Positions 53,651 through 60,747 of a stretch of 64,000 bases of DNA are shown in pieces. The position numbers and the translations under genes are program-made. The number at the start of each line of letters is the position of its first letter. Position 1 is the stretch's first letter. The DNA lies in the NCBI GenBank assembly GCA_963741985.1, contig CAVUKD010000004.1, positions 124,001 to 188,000 on the forward strand. The letters are read 5' to 3'. The DNA is from Cryomorpha sp963741985. GTDB lineage: Bacteria > Bacteroidota > Bacteroidia > Flavobacteriales_D > Cryomorphaceae. The notes under the pieces are model-generated. The model was not told where the DNA came from. It made no database searches and worked only from the letters and a program-made list of their open reading frames with translations.

Positions 53651-54034
53651 CTAGTTCTCAGTTAATTTGAATCTCGGATTATAAATCAACCCGATAAGAT
53701 TTCCCCACGGATCAAAAACTGTGGCCGTCACGATCTCTCCACCCACATTTTCAGGAGCTTCATTCTCTTTAGCACCAAGCTTCAACATAGCTTCGTATGC
53801 TTCAGATATATTTTGGACACCCCAATAGGCGGCGACAGCGTCAGCCCACCGAACCACTATCCCTTCTTCAGGTAAAAGCCCAAGTTCGTATCCGCCAATA
53901 TTAAATCCCACGTAAAAAGGTTTATCGAAGTACGCTTCGGTTCCAAAAGCCTTGGCATACCACTCTTTCGCTTCTACTAAATTGGGCACTTTATAAATAA
54001 CGGTACGCAATCCGAGGATTTTTGAATTTTTCAT
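53651..54034 (-). CDS. VOC/glyoxalase-family protein
   Basis: This is a 127-residue cytosolic protein with the paired beta-alpha-beta-beta-beta modules of the vicinal-oxygen-chelate fold. The first strand reads LRTVIYKVPNLVEAKEWYAKAFG and the second half ends VFDPWGNLIGLIYNPRF, shown here by their cores YKVPNLVEAKEWYAKAF and DPWGNLIGLI. Metal ligands are not clear, so it could be an enzyme or a binding protein. It is alone upstream of the cold-shock gene's terminator. Confidence 0.88.
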   Translation of the reverse strand: MKNSKILGLRTVIYKVPNLVEAKEWYAKAFGTEAYFDKPFYVGFNIGGYELGLLPEEGIVVRWADAVAAYWGVQNISEAYEAMLKLGAKENEAPENVGGEIVTATVFDPWGNLIGLIYNPRFKLTEN

Positions 54035-54084
54035 GCAATACGTTTTTTGAGAAAAAAATAAGAATTAAAACCAAATCAAAGGAA

Positions 54085-54115
54085 ACAAAAAAGCCACGCA
54101 TTGCTGCGTGGCTTT
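54085..54115 (-). terminator. Rho-independent terminator of the cold-shock gene
   Basis: On the minus strand AAAGCCACGCA pairs perfectly with TGCGTGGCTTT, followed by a T run. It is 25 bases past the stop. Confidence 0.9.
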
Positions 54116-54139
54116 CACTAAAAAAGATTAATGCGTATA

Positions 54140-54331
54140 TTATACTACTCGTACATCTACTGCGTTCAAGCCTTTTTTTCCTTCTTTCAAATCAAATTCT
54201 ACTTGGTCACCTTCGCGGATCTCATCAATAAGACCTGACACGTGTACGAAGTGTTCTTTGTTGTTGCCATCTTCTGTGATGAATCCAAATCCTTTAGATT
54301 CATTGAAGAATTTTACTGTTCCTTTGTTCAT
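54140..54331 (-). CDS. cold-shock domain protein
   Basis: This 63-residue single-domain RNA-binding protein has RNP1 at KGFGFI (about 13-18) and RNP2 at HFVHVS (about 27-32), with the usual MNKGTVKFFNESKGFG start. It acts as an RNA chaperone. The length is standard. A leader of about 30 bases is defined by a -7 box, so the long cold-sensing leader seen in E. coli cspA is absent. Confidence 0.96.
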   Translation of the reverse strand: MNKGTVKFFNESKGFGFITEDGNNKEHFVHVSGLIDEIREGDQVEFDLKEGKKGLNAVDVRVV

Positions 54332-54366
54332 TGTAATAATAATTATAAGTAATAAATTTTAAAGTG

Positions 54367-54374
54367 CAAATGTA
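54367..54374 (-). promoter_or_regulatory. -7 box for the cold-shock gene
   Basis: On the minus strand TACATTTG matches TAnnTTTG, 35 bases before the ATG. Confidence 0.6.
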
Positions 54375-54485
54375 ATCATTATTTCATTGCTACAAGTATT
54401 TTTTCTAAATCTTTATTTTTTAGACAACTAAATAACAAAATTAATCAATCGACACATTCGTTATGCGGAGTTGAAATCGCAATGA

Positions 54486-55202
54486 TTAAAAGTGAACACT
54501 AATTCCCACAGTCCAAACCTCATCGTCTTGGGGAAAATGCGGATTGGACACATTAAAACTTCTCAGGTACTGCACCTGAAGTTTTACGATTTCCCAACCA
54601 CCTTTCACAGTAATGGCGGGTTCGATCAAAAAATTGGAATTATGCTCGTTCAAATAATATATTTGATCAATACCGTCGTTATATAGATCCCCATGTATTT
54701 TGTAATGCGAAAGATTTACCAGCCTCGATGATGCCGAAATGGAAAAATAATCTGTCATATAACTTATGGATGGCTGAAGACCATATCTTGCGAAATTTGC
54801 AGATATTTCTCCGCCCGAATTCGAATTTGCATTGGACGAGAAAAGAATCAAATTTTCGATATGACCGATACCCGCCAACATATAAGTATCAAATAACAGA
54901 TGGTCACTGAGATTTTTATAGTAGCCTCCTCCCAGTTCGATAAAGCCACCGCTTACACCGTCATTTAGAAACAAATTCCCGGGAAAAACTATAAATGTGT
55001 TCAATTGCAACGCGGTCGCATCACCCAATCCATACGCTCCCTGCAAATCCATTTGTATGTTATTCGAAGCAGTGGTAATTTCCCATTCCCCTTTTTCCTT
55101 AATCAAGGGAACGTTCTGCGTATTTGGAATGTAAAATGTCGTCCTACATGATGTTATAAGAATCAAATTTAATCCGATTAAGATCTTGGTTACAGGCTTC
55201 AT
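54486..55202 (-). CDS. barrel-like lipoprotein of unknown function
   Basis: This is a 238-residue product from the ATG at 55202. The lipobox ILITSC is followed by RTTFYIPNTQNVPL, an opening seen in a group of Bacteroidota lipoproteins. The rest is strand-rich with Gly and aromatic residues, ending VWTVGISVHF, an outer-membrane-barrel-type terminus. The frame reaches 55241 but lacks a signal there. It is divergent from the copper-type cluster; a functional link is not shown. Confidence 0.75.
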   Translation of the reverse strand: MKPVTKILIGLNLILITSCRTTFYIPNTQNVPLIKEKGEWEITTASNNIQMDLQGAYGLGDATALQLNTFIVFPGNLFLNDGVSGGFIELGGGYYKNLSDHLLFDTYMLAGIGHIENLILFSSNANSNSGGEISANFARYGLQPSISYMTDYFSISASSRLVNLSHYKIHGDLYNDGIDQIYYLNEHNSNFLIEPAITVKGGWEIVKLQVQYLRSFNVSNPHFPQDDEVWTVGISVHF

Positions 55203-55386
55203 AGTCTTCAAATGAGTTACCACCGAATATACTATTGTCATCTATAAAAATCTAATTTTCGAATGAATACTTTTATTCACCTGCATCCGCACTATTCACA
55301 AATATGACAAATGTCATTTCTAAAAATTAGGACTCGGAAGATCTGTAAAGTACATTTGTCCCCAAGTAATTCACCGAAAAGAATTC

Positions 55387-55758
55387 ATGGCTCGCATTGC
55401 CGGTATATTTAGTTTGATTGCTGTACTGCTCATCCAAACCTTGAGTACATCAGTGATAATTACCGGTTTTGAATTGAATCGCGCTAAGATTACCGATCTT
55501 TTTTGTGTAAACAAGGACAAACCGGAAATGCACTGCAACGGCCATTGTTTTTTGGAAAAACAAATCAAAGCTGACAAAAAAAGTCATGAAAACGCGCCGA
55601 AGACCGCTCCCGAATTTATTAGTTTGATTTTTACCCTTTCGGAAAATTCCCAATGTTCACTCTTTCCGATTTTCACGGAAGTAAAACACCAATTCTCGTA
55701 TATGTTGCGAACTTATTCGCAATATGAAACCGCTATTTTTCATCCTCCAAAATTTTAA
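55387..55758 (+). CDS. small exported Cys/His protein of the copper-type cluster
   Basis: This 123-residue protein has an N-terminal hydrophobic segment (about 6-27). Then comes a metal-ligand-rich stretch: FCVNKDKPEMHCNGHCFLEKQ, of which CVNKDKP and MHCNGHCF are the key parts (three Cys, two His and a Met within about 17 residues, near residues 40-58). The C-terminal half has no recognised fold. Similar small proteins occur next to TonB receptors in Bacteroidota. It is followed after 80 bases by a Met-rich lipoprotein and the receptor, so a role in copper handling is inferred. Confidence 0.75.
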   Translation: MARIAGIFSLIAVLLIQTLSTSVIITGFELNRAKITDLFCVNKDKPEMHCNGHCFLEKQIKADKKSHENAPKTAPEFISLIFTLSENSQCSLFPIFTEVKHQFSYMLRTYSQYETAIFHPPKF

Positions 55759-55838
55759 TTGTACTTTTTTTGACGCATTTCTTAATCGGAATTTGCGCAT
55801 TACCTCTTTCTCAAAAAAAAACAATTAAATTTTATAAA

Positions 55839-56660
55839 ATGAAATTTTCAATAAAAACCATTTTGGGTGGGTTTATGGTTCTCGCCCTTTTCTCAGGTTG
55901 TACCAAAGACACTACTCCGGCACTTGAAACACCGACTCCTGAAAAAACTATGATTTTAATAAATTCTGCTGTTACAGATCAGGGCGGAATGGAGGTAAGC
56001 GTCTATGCAAAAGATAGTTTGACAGCTTCTTACAATAATCTTTTCTTCAAGGTAAAAGATACCGAAACCGGCAATGTGATTAGCAACGCCCAAATAACCA
56101 TCAACCCCATGATGGATATGGGCACAATGATACACTCAGCTCCGGCAGAAAACCCCGTGAGCAACACGGCCACCGACGGTATGTTTAAAGGCGCCGTGGT
56201 ATTTACCATGCCTGCGGAAATGGGCTGGTCGCTCAACGTAAATGTTTACGACGTAGCCGGAGACCGCACAGGACTTGCTACAATACCGGTAAAGGTGAAA
56301 GCACCTGCAGAGCCCCGCACGCGTGTCATAATCCCCGCCGACGGAAGTGAAAGTTTGGTGATTTCATATCTCCAACCGCTGGATCCTAAAATCGGCATCA
56401 ACGATATGGAGATCACCATCCATAAAGAGATGTCTATGATGGATTTTTCTCCCATGAACAATTATACGGTGCAGATGGATCCCGAAATGGTGGCAATGGG
56501 CCACAGTTCACCGAACAATGTAGATCCGGTTGCCACGGAAATGGGACATTATAAAGGACAGGTAAATTTCACCATGTCAGGAAACTGGCGGATAAACTTA
56601 CGGCTAATGGATGGGCAAACCGTGGTAGATTCTACAACTTACTTTGACGTAACCTTCTAA
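55839..56660 (+). CDS. Met-rich lipoprotein, YtkA/FixH-like
   Basis: This is a 273-residue product from the ATG at 55839; the frame extends upstream but the lipoprotein signal (lipobox LFSGC, Cys21) starts here. Two beta-sandwich repeats follow, each with a methionine/histidine-rich loop: NPMMDMGTMIHSAP and KEMSMMDFSPMNN followed by MDPEMVAMGHSSP. Each ends in a G-x-V-x-F-T-M strand. The pattern fits YtkA-like domains; the Met/His loops would suit Cu(I). It is 6 bases upstream of the TonB receptor gene, hence one operon. Confidence 0.8.
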   Translation: MKFSIKTILGGFMVLALFSGCTKDTTPALETPTPEKTMILINSAVTDQGGMEVSVYAKDSLTASYNNLFFKVKDTETGNVISNAQITINPMMDMGTMIHSAPAENPVSNTATDGMFKGAVVFTMPAEMGWSLNVNVYDVAGDRTGLATIPVKVKAPAEPRTRVIIPADGSESLVISYLQPLDPKIGINDMEITIHKEMSMMDFSPMNNYTVQMDPEMVAMGHSSPNNVDPVATEMGHYKGQVNFTMSGNWRINLRLMDGQTVVDSTTYFDVTF

Positions 56661-56666
56661 GGAAAT

Positions 56667-58716
56667 ATGAAGTATTTTCTAGGATGTACAGCGCTTTTGT
56701 TAACCGTAATTGCGCACGCCCAGAAACAAGACACCGTCAAGCTTTACACCAATGGCGACATCACAACTCAAACCTTTCAGGTAGAAGAGATTCAGGTGCA
56801 CTCCGATTGCGAATGCGTCGGCGCTTGCACCTGCAATTCTTGGCAAAATCTGCATCCTGAAGACCGCTTTGAAAGTGCTGATAAAATTTTGGCGCGGAGC
56901 GGACAAATCTCACTTATCCGGCGTGGCAACTACGGTTTTGAACCGGTGTTGAACGGCATGACCACCGAAAGAACGAATCTCACCATCGACGGGATGAAGA
57001 TTTTTGGTGCCTGTACCGGCAAAATGGATCCGGTCACTTCATACGTCGAGCCCAATAATTTGAAGCAATTCGATATCGAAAATGGTGCCACCGGAAGTGA
57101 ATTCGGAACTTCGATTGGAGGCTCGATAAACATGCAAACCGAAGGTGCGCAAATAGGAACCTCCGATGAATGGAGCGGTAATGCCGGATTGGGCCACGAT
57201 GCGGTGGCAAACGGCGTAAATGGAATGCTTTCGCTAAATCGCAGCAGTAAAAAATGGGCCGTAAATTTGAACGGAACGTATCGCAAAAACGAAAATTACA
57301 AGGCCGGAGGCGGCGAAGAAATTAACTTTTCCCAATTCGAAAAATGGAACACTTCGCTTTCGGCGAAGTACATGATCTCTGAGCGCGATTTGGTTCGGTT
57401 CGATTATATCTACGACAAAGCTGTGAATGTGGGATATCCCGGCTTGCCGATGGATGTGGATCACGCCATCGGGAATATCTACGGACTGACCTACATCCAC
57501 TACCCTGCCGGTGATCTTTTCACGAAGCTCACCTTTAAGGCGTACGGTAATTCGGTGGATCACCTGATGGACAATGCCAAAAGACCCGCAGCTCCCATGC
57601 TCATGGATATGCCCGGCTGGACGAATACCTATGGTGCATTTGCGAAAGCAGAAATGACTGCTGGTAAACATGAAATCGTTGCTAAATTGGATGGGTATTA
57701 CAACAATTCACTTGCTGATATGACGATGTATCCCGCCGATGCCGACATCATGTATATGGTAACCTGGCCTGATGTCGACAAAAATGATATCGGACTTTAT
57801 ATCTCCGATAATTACAAATGGAAGGAGAAGAATGTTATTTCGGTAAAAGGGCGTTTGGAATATCTTTCGAATCTGGCGAAGAGCCAAATCGGAATTGATC
57901 AGGCAGCGATTATTGGGCAGAATATATCCCAGCGCAATGAAAGGTTGAACAAAAGCCTGAGCACCGGCTATCAAAGAGCAGTTTCTGATAAATTTACTAC
58001 TTGGGTAAATATTGGCTATACCGAGCGTGCGCCGAATATTACGGAGCAATATGCTTTTTACATTTACAATGCGTACGATGGTTACAATTATATTGGAGAA
58101 TATCGACTTGAAAGATGAGAAAGCGGTTCAGGCTGAAATAGGGTTCAACTATCAATCTGAGAATAAATACGGCATCCGGGCCACCGCTTTTTATTACCAG
58201 ATGTTCGATTACATTTTGAGCAAAGTCGATCCGAATTTAGCAGCCATTACAGGCGGAGCTAATGGTGTAAAAATTACAGATAACATTGCGAAAGCTACTA
58301 TGACCGGAGCGACCATGAATCTGTTTTACAATCCGATAGCCAAGGTGAATCTGAACTCTCAGTTTTCATTCACACGTGGAGAAACCGACGAAGGCACTCC
58401 TCTCCCACTGATCTCGCCTGTGCGCAATACCACTTCCGTGAAATATCTTTTCTCGAAAAAAGGATATGTCGCGTTGGCAGCCGAATCGGCATTGGCTCAG
58501 AACAAAATCAATCCTGATTTTGGTGAAATTGCGAGTCCAGCATACACGATTTTTGATGTACGCGGTGGTTATGATTTTGCGATTGTTGAGAATACCTTAA
58601 CCGTAAATGCCGGAGTTGAAAATGTGCTGGATAAAAACTACCGCGATCATTTGGATTGGGGAACAATTCCGCGTCCGGGACGGAATTTTTATATTGATTT
58701 GCGGTTTCAGTTTTAG
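56667..58716 (+). pseudogene. TonB-dependent copper receptor (OprC/NosA-like), single frameshift
   Basis: This encodes about 683 residues when read across a one-base insertion at about 58097-58098. Before it the frame runs from ATG 56667 and stops at 58118; after it the +1 frame continues NIDLKDEKAVQ to the receptor's final strand ending FYIDLRFQF. The signal peptide ends AHAQ (19). A CECVGACTC motif (Cys48, 50, 54, 56) precedes the plug. In the plug, CTGKM (Cys116, Met120) and in the barrel HLM (His299, Met301) match the CxxxM and HxM copper ligands of Pseudomonas OprC. It would import copper with TonB energy. The frameshift may be a sequencing fault, because coding is preserved on both sides. 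Confidence 0.85.
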
Positions 58717-58805
58717 AAATCAAATACGAATTAGCGAATTCCGAAGTACATAATAGTATAGCTGCACATGATTCGGAATGATCGCGATTCTCAGTTTTTT
58801 TTATC

Positions 58806-58848
58806 CGTGCATTCGTGGCAAAAAAAAGAAAATGGCCACGAATACACG
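58806..58848. repeat. hairpin repeat CGTGCATTCGTGGC / GCCACGAATACACG
   Basis: The arms match at 13 of 14 positions, with an A-rich 15-base loop. ATTCGTGGCAAAAAAAA-type words recur in intergenic DNA of Bacteroidota, so this is probably a small dispersed element that may end transcription of the receptor gene. Confidence 0.55.
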
Positions 58849-58900
58849 AATGACTTTCAGATCTCGAAGAAGCATTAGCTATTCTAATTAATGATCCCAG

Positions 58901-59602
58901 CTATCCAACCACTCCATTTAAATTCTCATTCTCAAATACAATTGTCCGCATCAAAACCGTAATTGGTAAAAGAGCAACAAGCCACCCCATGGACAAAAAA
59001 CCCTGAACACTAAGTGAAGTGACGACCAAAAAGAGAAAAACAGAATTTAGAATCATCCGCGACTTATAACTCGATTTTGAAACTTTCTTTCGGTCCTTCC
59101 AAAGCACCAATAGCATCGTGGCAACCATAATTGTCGTTGCCCAAATTAGTTCTGAATTATCTTCCGAAACAGTGTCTATGCTGAACACATTGTACAATAA
59201 ATAAACTACTACTCCGGCAGTCAGAATAAACGACACGCCGTCGAGTTCTTGGATAGGAATAATGGTTTGAGAATAATTCGAATCAAAAGCGTCATATTCG
59301 GATTTTGGGACAATATCTATTCTTAACGCCCCACGTGTAAAACTATGGAGTGTCCATTGAATAGGATTATCTCCTTTAATGGAAACAGTAATATACAATT
59401 CTTGATCGCCTTCGGGTATTTCAATTTTTGACCGCCAGATATCCAATTTGACTTTAAAGCTTTGTGCCGTATTATCGATCTGAAAACTTCTATCCTGTTT
59501 TGGCATGATGGTTTGCTTCGGCAAACTGTCAAAGTAAAGACCCAATTTGCGAATAGCGCTCCAATTGTAAGGCAAGTCAAATTTTACATGAACCGTTCTC
59601 AT
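58901..59602 (-). CDS. membrane protein of unknown function
   Basis: This is a 233-residue protein. The first ~120 residues are soluble and strand-rich, then four transmembrane helices follow (about 122-140, 150-168, 180-200 and 203-220). I recognise no family. The ATG lies 7 bases after a consensus -7 box, implying an almost leaderless mRNA. It is isolated between the receptor and the methyltransferase gene. Confidence 0.75.
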   Translation of the reverse strand: MRTVHVKFDLPYNWSAIRKLGLYFDSLPKQTIMPKQDRSFQIDNTAQSFKVKLDIWRSKIEIPEGDQELYITVSIKGDNPIQWTLHSFTRGALRIDIVPKSEYDAFDSNYSQTIIPIQELDGVSFILTAGVVVYLLYNVFSIDTVSEDNSELIWATTIMVATMLLVLWKDRKKVSKSSYKSRMILNSVFLFLVVTSLSVQGFLSMGWLVALLPITVLMRTIVFENENLNGVVG

Positions 59603-59609
59603 ACGATTT

Positions 59610-59617
59610 CAAAGTTA
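59610..59617 (-). promoter_or_regulatory. -7 box 7 bases before the membrane-protein ATG
   Basis: On the minus strand TAACTTTG matches TAnnTTTG; only 7 bases separate it from the start codon. Confidence 0.55.
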
Positions 59618-59687
59618 AGATTTAATTGGAAAAATGTATTCAGCCAAATAGATCACCAAAACGTATTCTTTCCGATAAAAAAATATT

Positions 59688-60287
59688 TCAAAAAAGCTCA
59701 GTTTGTCGCATCACCTCCGCTCCTTCCAGTTGCAAAAGCTTCTTTTTGGCCGGCAGCCCACCCGCATATCCGGTCAGACTTCCATCGCTGCCGAGCACCC
59801 GATGACATGGAATAAAAATCGAAAGTGCATTGGCACCATTGGCAGAAGCCACAGCCCGAATCGCTCCTTCATTATTGAGTTTTTCCGAAAGCCCGAGATA
59901 AGACATCGTTTTTCCGTAAGGAATCTCAAGCAATTCTTTCCAAACCGATTTTTGAAAATCCGAACCTACAAGTAAGAGCGGAGTTTCAAATTGCTGTAGC
60001 CTTCCGGCAAAATAGGCATCGAGTTCTTCAATCGCTTTTTTGATAACCGGCGAATTTTCTGCTTCCATTTCAGCGGCCAAACCTTCTGTAATTCTCTTAT
60101 CCACCGCTTTTCGCATTTTGCGGTAACGCCAATCGCAAACCACGAGATTTTCATCGAATGAACCGAGGATCAATTCTCCGATTGGGGATTTGTATATTTT
60201 CGTTTGGATTGTTTTCAAATCAAATTGTTTATGGATAAACTTTTGAGCCTTCCGCGTAATAATTACTCGCTCGCGTTTTAATCCCAC
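59688..60287 (-). CDS. methylated-DNA-protein-cysteine methyltransferase with foreign N-terminus
   Basis: This is a 199-residue suicide DNA-repair protein that removes alkyl groups from O6 of guanine. The active site is IPCHRV with Cys161, and the helix-turn-helix/Arg-finger region GAIRAVASANGAN is present. The enzyme proper seems to begin at residue 24 (TTG at 60218; KTIQTKIYKSPIGELILGS). The first 23 residues, from a GTG at 60287, read VGLKRERVIITRKAQKF and resemble the first strand and helix of a RelE/ParE toxin. The GTG overlaps an antitoxin-like frame by 10 bases, as in toxin-antitoxin operons. The enzyme domain looks intact; which start is used is uncertain. Confidence 0.85.
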   Translation of the reverse strand: MGLKRERVIITRKAQKFIHKQFDLKTIQTKIYKSPIGELILGSFDENLVVCDWRYRKMRKAVDKRITEGLAAEMEAENSPVIKKAIEELDAYFAGRLQQFETPLLLVGSDFQKSVWKELLEIPYGKTMSYLGLSEKLNNEGAIRAVASANGANALSIFIPCHRVLGSDGSLTGYAGGLPAKKKLLQLEGAEVMRQTELF

Positions 60288-60514
60288 TTATCCGATCTTT
60301 TCTCAAAGTCTTCAATATCGTCATACTCTCCGCGCTCTGATTCGGCATCCGCCTCTTTTAATTCCTAAAGAAATTCCTCTTCACTCAACGATGGATAAGT
60401 TGCTTCCGATTGGGATTTATATGCTCCCGCCATAGCATAAAACATTCGCAAGAGTTTCTCATCATCCGAATCGATCAATGTTTGCAATTCATTCCTTATT
60501 TCAGATATACTCAT
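60278..60514 (-). pseudogene. antitoxin-like gene with internal amber codon
   Basis: A 79-codon frame begins with ATG at 60514 (MSISEIRNELQTLIDSDDEK). It has an in-frame TAG at 60365-60367 (codon 50, after SLSEEEFL) and ends at the TAA at 60278-60280 with a charged tail, SERGEYDDIEDFEKRSDKWD. The small helical start and acidic tail resemble antitoxins paired with RelE/ParE toxins in Bacteroidota. A CAG to TAG change would explain the stop. Its end overlaps the GTG of the following frame. Confidence 0.6.
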
Positions 60515-60617
60515 ATTTTCCCTATTAATATCACGAATTTAACTAAATCTTCTCACTAGGAATTACTCAAATGAAAACACACGAAAATTGAAATCAATTT
60601 ACCGAATGCAAGAAGAC

Positions 60618-60643
60618 TTTTGCAAATTGCCTATTGCCCATTG
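60618..60643 (-). repeat. GGCAATTTGCAA-type intergenic repeat, copy 2
   Basis: On the minus strand it reads CAATGGGCAATAGGCAATTT and so shares GGCAATTTGCAA and GCAATAGGCAA words with the copy at 5709-5740. Confidence 0.45.
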
Positions 60644-60747
60644 AAAAAAACCGCCCATCACTTTATTTTTCCAAAAAAACTTAAATAGTGAATACCTAAA
60701 TATTTTTTTCCGTTTTTTGATGAAAATCATTTTAGCAAGCATCCTGT

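Noticed and set aside
58012..58716. Second part of the TonB receptor as an independent gene
   Set aside because: It lacks signal peptide and plug and continues the upstream barrel exactly after a one-base shift.
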